Shown one piece after another: positions 61,817 to 64,000 of a DNA stretch of 64,000 nucleotides. The notes beneath the pieces are model-generated. The model searched no databases, was not told the origin of the DNA, and saw nothing but the letters and a program-made list of their open reading frames with translations. Position 1 is the first letter of the stretch. Each line of letters starts with the position of its first letter. The DNA comes from JBBIMP01 sp037444305. GTDB lineage: Bacteria > Acidobacteriota > UBA6911. Position numbers and translations under genes: made by a program. The stretch spans positions 13,895 to 77,894 of the forward strand of contig JBBIMP010000024.1 of the NCBI GenBank assembly GCA_037444305.1, given 5' to 3'.

Positions 61817-63075
61817 TGGCTGATCCCTTCGATCGTCTCTCGAGAATCTCCGCGCTGAAACCGGCAGCATCGGCGGTGACGCCGCGCCGCGCCGCCGGCG
61901 CCTCCGGCGCGCACCTGCTGAAGCTGGTGGGGGCGGACTGCCGGCAGACCCCGCTGGGCTCCCACCTGGGAGCCCGGCAGTATGTCCGGTCGGCGAGGCC
62001 GCCGGCGCCCGATCCCGAGACACTGCGGCTGATCGCCCCGGGCGCCCCCGCCTCGGCGGCCGACACGTCGCGCTGGCTCTTCCTGGACACCGAAACCACC
62101 GGCCTGGCAGGCGGCACCGGAACGTACGCCTTTCTGGTCGGAGTGGCCTGGTGGGAAGACGACGGGCTCGTCGTCGAACAGCTCTTCATGCGGGACCACA
62201 GCGAGGAGCCGTCGCTGCTGCGCGAGCTCGCGAGCCTGCTGGCGCAGCGCCCGGTCCTGGTCACGTTCAACGGCAAGAGCTTCGACTGGCCCCTGCTGGA
62301 AACGCGCTACCGCATGACCCGGAGCACGACGGTGCCCAGGCCGCACGCACACCTGGATCTGCTGCACCCGGCGCGCCAGATCTGGAAGCTCAGCCTCAAA
62401 TCGGTTGCGCTGTCGGAAATCGAACGCCACGTCCTCGGTCTGCAGCGGCAGGCAGACATCCCGTCGGCGACCATCCCGGGGATCTATTTCGACTTCCTGC
62501 GCGGAGGATCGCCGGAACCGCTGGCCAGGGTATTCGACCACAACCGAATGGACCTGCTCGGCCTGGCTGAGCTCTCCGGTCGCCTCCTGCGGATGCTCGC
62601 AGATCCCGAAGCCGGTTCGCTGGGCGGCGGCGAGCGGTTCGGCATATCCAGAATCCTGCATCGCCGCGGACGGGCCGACAGCGCCGGCCGGGGATATCGG
62701 ATGGCGCTCGAGTCCGGACTGATCTGCGCGGCCAGAGACACGGCGCTGCGCGAACTGGCGCTCCTGGCAAGGCGGGAGCGCGACTTCGAAGCGGCCAGCG
62801 GGTACTGGGAGAAGCTGCTCGGCGCCACGTCGGAGGGGATCCGGGCCTACGAGCAGCTGGCGATCTACTATGAACACCACGCGCACGAACCCGGGAAAGC
62901 GCTCCAACTGGCCCGGCAGGGGATGGCCGCCGCGCGCGAGGCGCACCTCGCGCGTCGGCTGTCACCCGCGGCCTACCGGCGATGGCATGCGAGCTTCATC
63001 CACCGGGTGAACCGGCTCCTGCGCAAGTGCCCGCCGGGCGAGAGCGGAGGACAGGGCGGCGCGTGTGAAGGCTAG
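61816..63075 (+). CDS. mrfB: MrfB/YprB-type DEDD exonuclease with TPR tail
   Basis: 419 aa from the ATG at 61816, overlapping the mrfA stop (TGATG). RNase H-like exonuclease: DxE in WLFLDTETTGLAGGTGTY, second Asp in VTFNGKSFDWPLLETRY, final H-x3-D in FDHNRMDLLGLAELS. After ~residue 270 there is a helical TPR-type region (YEQLAIYYEHHAHEPGKALQ). It pairs with the helicase just upstream. Confidence 0.88.
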   Translation: MADPFDRLSRISALKPAASAVTPRRAAGASGAHLLKLVGADCRQTPLGSHLGARQYVRSARPPAPDPETLRLIAPGAPASAADTSRWLFLDTETTGLAGGTGTYAFLVGVAWWEDDGLVVEQLFMRDHSEEPSLLRELASLLAQRPVLVTFNGKSFDWPLLETRYRMTRSTTVPRPHAHLDLLHPARQIWKLSLKSVALSEIERHVLGLQRQADIPSATIPGIYFDFLRGGSPEPLARVFDHNRMDLLGLAELSGRLLRMLADPEAGSLGGGERFGISRILHRRGRADSAGRGYRMALESGLICAARDTALRELALLARRERDFEAASGYWEKLLGATSEGIRAYEQLAIYYEHHAHEPGKALQLARQGMAAAREAHLARRLSPAAYRRWHASFIHRVNRLLRKCPPGESGGQGGACEG

Positions 63076-63123
63076 GGATCGAACCGGAGCGAGTACATTC
63101 CGAACGGCGCTTTAATAAAGAAT

Positions 63124-63310
63124 CGGGAACCCTGAAGGGGTCCAACAAGAAAGCCCCGGGCGTAAGCCCTGGGGAATATGGGAAAAAGGGAGAGAGAAGC
63201 CCTGAAAGAGCGACACCGGCCGTGCCGCCCTTTCAGGGCTCAATCACAACATGTGCCGACAACCCAGGGTTTACGCCCTGGGCTTTCCTGCGCCGCCCCT
63301 TCGGGGCTTA
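63124..63310. repeat. Nested palindromic REP-like element
   Basis: The 63076-63373 stretch holds no gene. Outer arms AAGCCCCGGGCGTAAGCCC (63151 on) and CCCAGGGTTTACGCCCTGGG (63264-63283) are inverted relative to each other. Inside them AGCCCTGAAAG (63199) and CTTTCAGGGCT (63240) form a second inverted pair. Short units CCTGAAGGGG and GCCCCTTCGGGGC flank the whole. The design resembles REP-type repeats and could also act as a two-way terminator. Confidence 0.65.
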
Positions 63311-63373
63311 AGCAATTGATTTGGCTGCGTTAACAGGTGATTTTGGTCACCCCTAACCAAGCGCCATTCGGGG

Positions 63374-64000
63374 CTACTCCAGCTCGCGCCCCTTGGTTTC
63401 GGGGATCATGAGCGCGACGAGACCTGCAAGAAAAAAGGCTCCGGCGGTCAACAGGAACGCAAATCCCAGGCCCCTCTCGGCGCCAATGGCGCCGACCAGA
63501 AAGGGGGCGGCCGCGCTCACCCCGCGGCCCAGGTTGTAGGTCAGTCCCTGGGCGCTGGCGCGCACCTCGGTAGGGAAGATCTCCGCCGTGATCGCGCCGA
63601 AACCGCTGAAGTATCCCGTACCGAAAAATCCCACCAGGGGCCCGATCATCAGGAGCAGCATCGGGTCGCGCGTGCTTCCGTACAGGGGAACGATTGCCGC
63701 CGCGAGGAAAATGTACGCCACATAGGTGCGCTTGCGCCCGAGACGGTCGGCGATGAAGCCGAAGGAAACGTACCCGAGCCACATCCCGACCTGCATGAGG
63801 ATGATCCAGGTGGAGGTCTTCATGATGTCCAACCCGGCTCCCCCCCTGGCCGACGGCAGCGAGAGATAGGCGGGAATCCAGGTGAACAGGCCCCACCAGG
63901 CGAACATCGTGCCGGCGTTCATAAAACTCGTCACCAGCGTGTTCCTCAAGAACGGCCGGCGAAAAATCTCCGCCAGGCCTCCTCTTGATGGACCGTCCTT
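63374..64000 (-). CDS. MFS transporter, 3' part (continues past the window)
   Basis: At least 208 residues; the frame is open to the last base, so the start lies beyond 64000. Six or so membrane helices are seen, such as AGTMFAWWGLFTWIPAYLSL and LVGFFGTGYFSGFGAITAEI. FGFIADRLGRKRTY is the major-facilitator loop motif (the D-R-x-G-R pattern). Metabolite or sugar transporters share these features; the substrate is unknown. Confidence 0.8.
   Translation of the reverse strand, partial: KDGPSRGGLAEIFRRPFLRNTLVTSFMNAGTMFAWWGLFTWIPAYLSLPSARGGAGLDIMKTSTWIILMQVGMWLGYVSFGFIADRLGRKRTYVAYIFLAAAIVPLYGSTRDPMLLLMIGPLVGFFGTGYFSGFGAITAEIFPTEVRASAQGLTYNLGRGVSAAAPFLVGAIGAERGLGFAFLLTAGAFFLAGLVALMIPETKGRELE

Noticed and set aside
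59429..62023. 864-codon minus-strand frame across the helicase
   Set aside because: Shadow of mrfA; all helicase motifs are on the plus strand and the minus translation lacks any domain.

Overview
This is a high-GC bacterial chromosome segment that looks like an Acidobacteriota genome, probably from a metagenome assembly. That placement is inferred: there is no rRNA or other taxonomic marker. The clues are a TMTC-like membrane/TPR protein, several large secreted beta-rich proteins, ECF sigma/anti-sigma pairs, a complete type II secretion (T2SS) operon, a hopanoid cluster, and short palindromic intergenic repeats. A 100-N scaffold gap (15504-15603) lies inside gspD and is flanked by an identical 55-bp sequence on both sides, so it is almost certainly an assembly artefact.

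Region 1 (1-13.3 kb) encodes envelope and secreted proteins: a TMTC-like glycosyltransferase-type TPR protein with a decayed paralogue fragment in front of it, two related secreted proteins (2605-4965 and 5483-7057), an ECF sigma/anti-sigma/TPR operon, an FG-GAP-like secreted protein and an O-antigen ligase-type protein with TPRs. Region 2 (13.5-27.3 kb, minus strand) is one T2SS operon read as ECF sigma, anti-sigma, unknown exported protein, gspE, F, G, H, I, J, K, L, M, C, D, with many 4-bp start/stop overlaps. Region 3 (27.4-41.4 kb) is housekeeping: guaB, secA, an M23 peptidase, ssrA (tmRNA), a membrane protein that runs into the antisense of tmRNA, an M1 peptidase, a GT9 glycosyltransferase, mrp, ndk-sucD-sucC and tRNA-Glu.

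Region 4 (41.5-50.9 kb, plus strand) runs from an EamA transporter and ispH into a hopanoid cluster: hpnA, two zinc-type MDR dehydrogenases, hpnC, hpnD, hpnE and hpnG. IspH makes the C5 isoprenoid precursors, HpnC/D/E make squalene, and HpnG acts on the hopanoid side chain. Squalene-hopene cyclase and HpnH are not in the window. Region 5 (50.9-56.3 kb) is a polyphosphate module: ppk1-ppx on the minus strand, with a CHAD protein and a SixA phosphatase transcribed divergently.

Region 6 (56.4-64 kb) holds a very small single-helix membrane protein with its own promoter and terminator, another secreted beta-rich protein, an M24 metallopeptidase, a MrfA/MrfB-like (YprA/YprB) DNA-repair helicase/nuclease pair, a nested palindromic repeat element and the 3' part of an MFS transporter that is cut by the window end.

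The least explained items are the MDR pair inside the hopanoid cluster, the ECF-headed T2SS operon with its unknown exported protein, the family of secreted repeat proteins, the small membrane protein, and the gene broken against the tmRNA 3' end.
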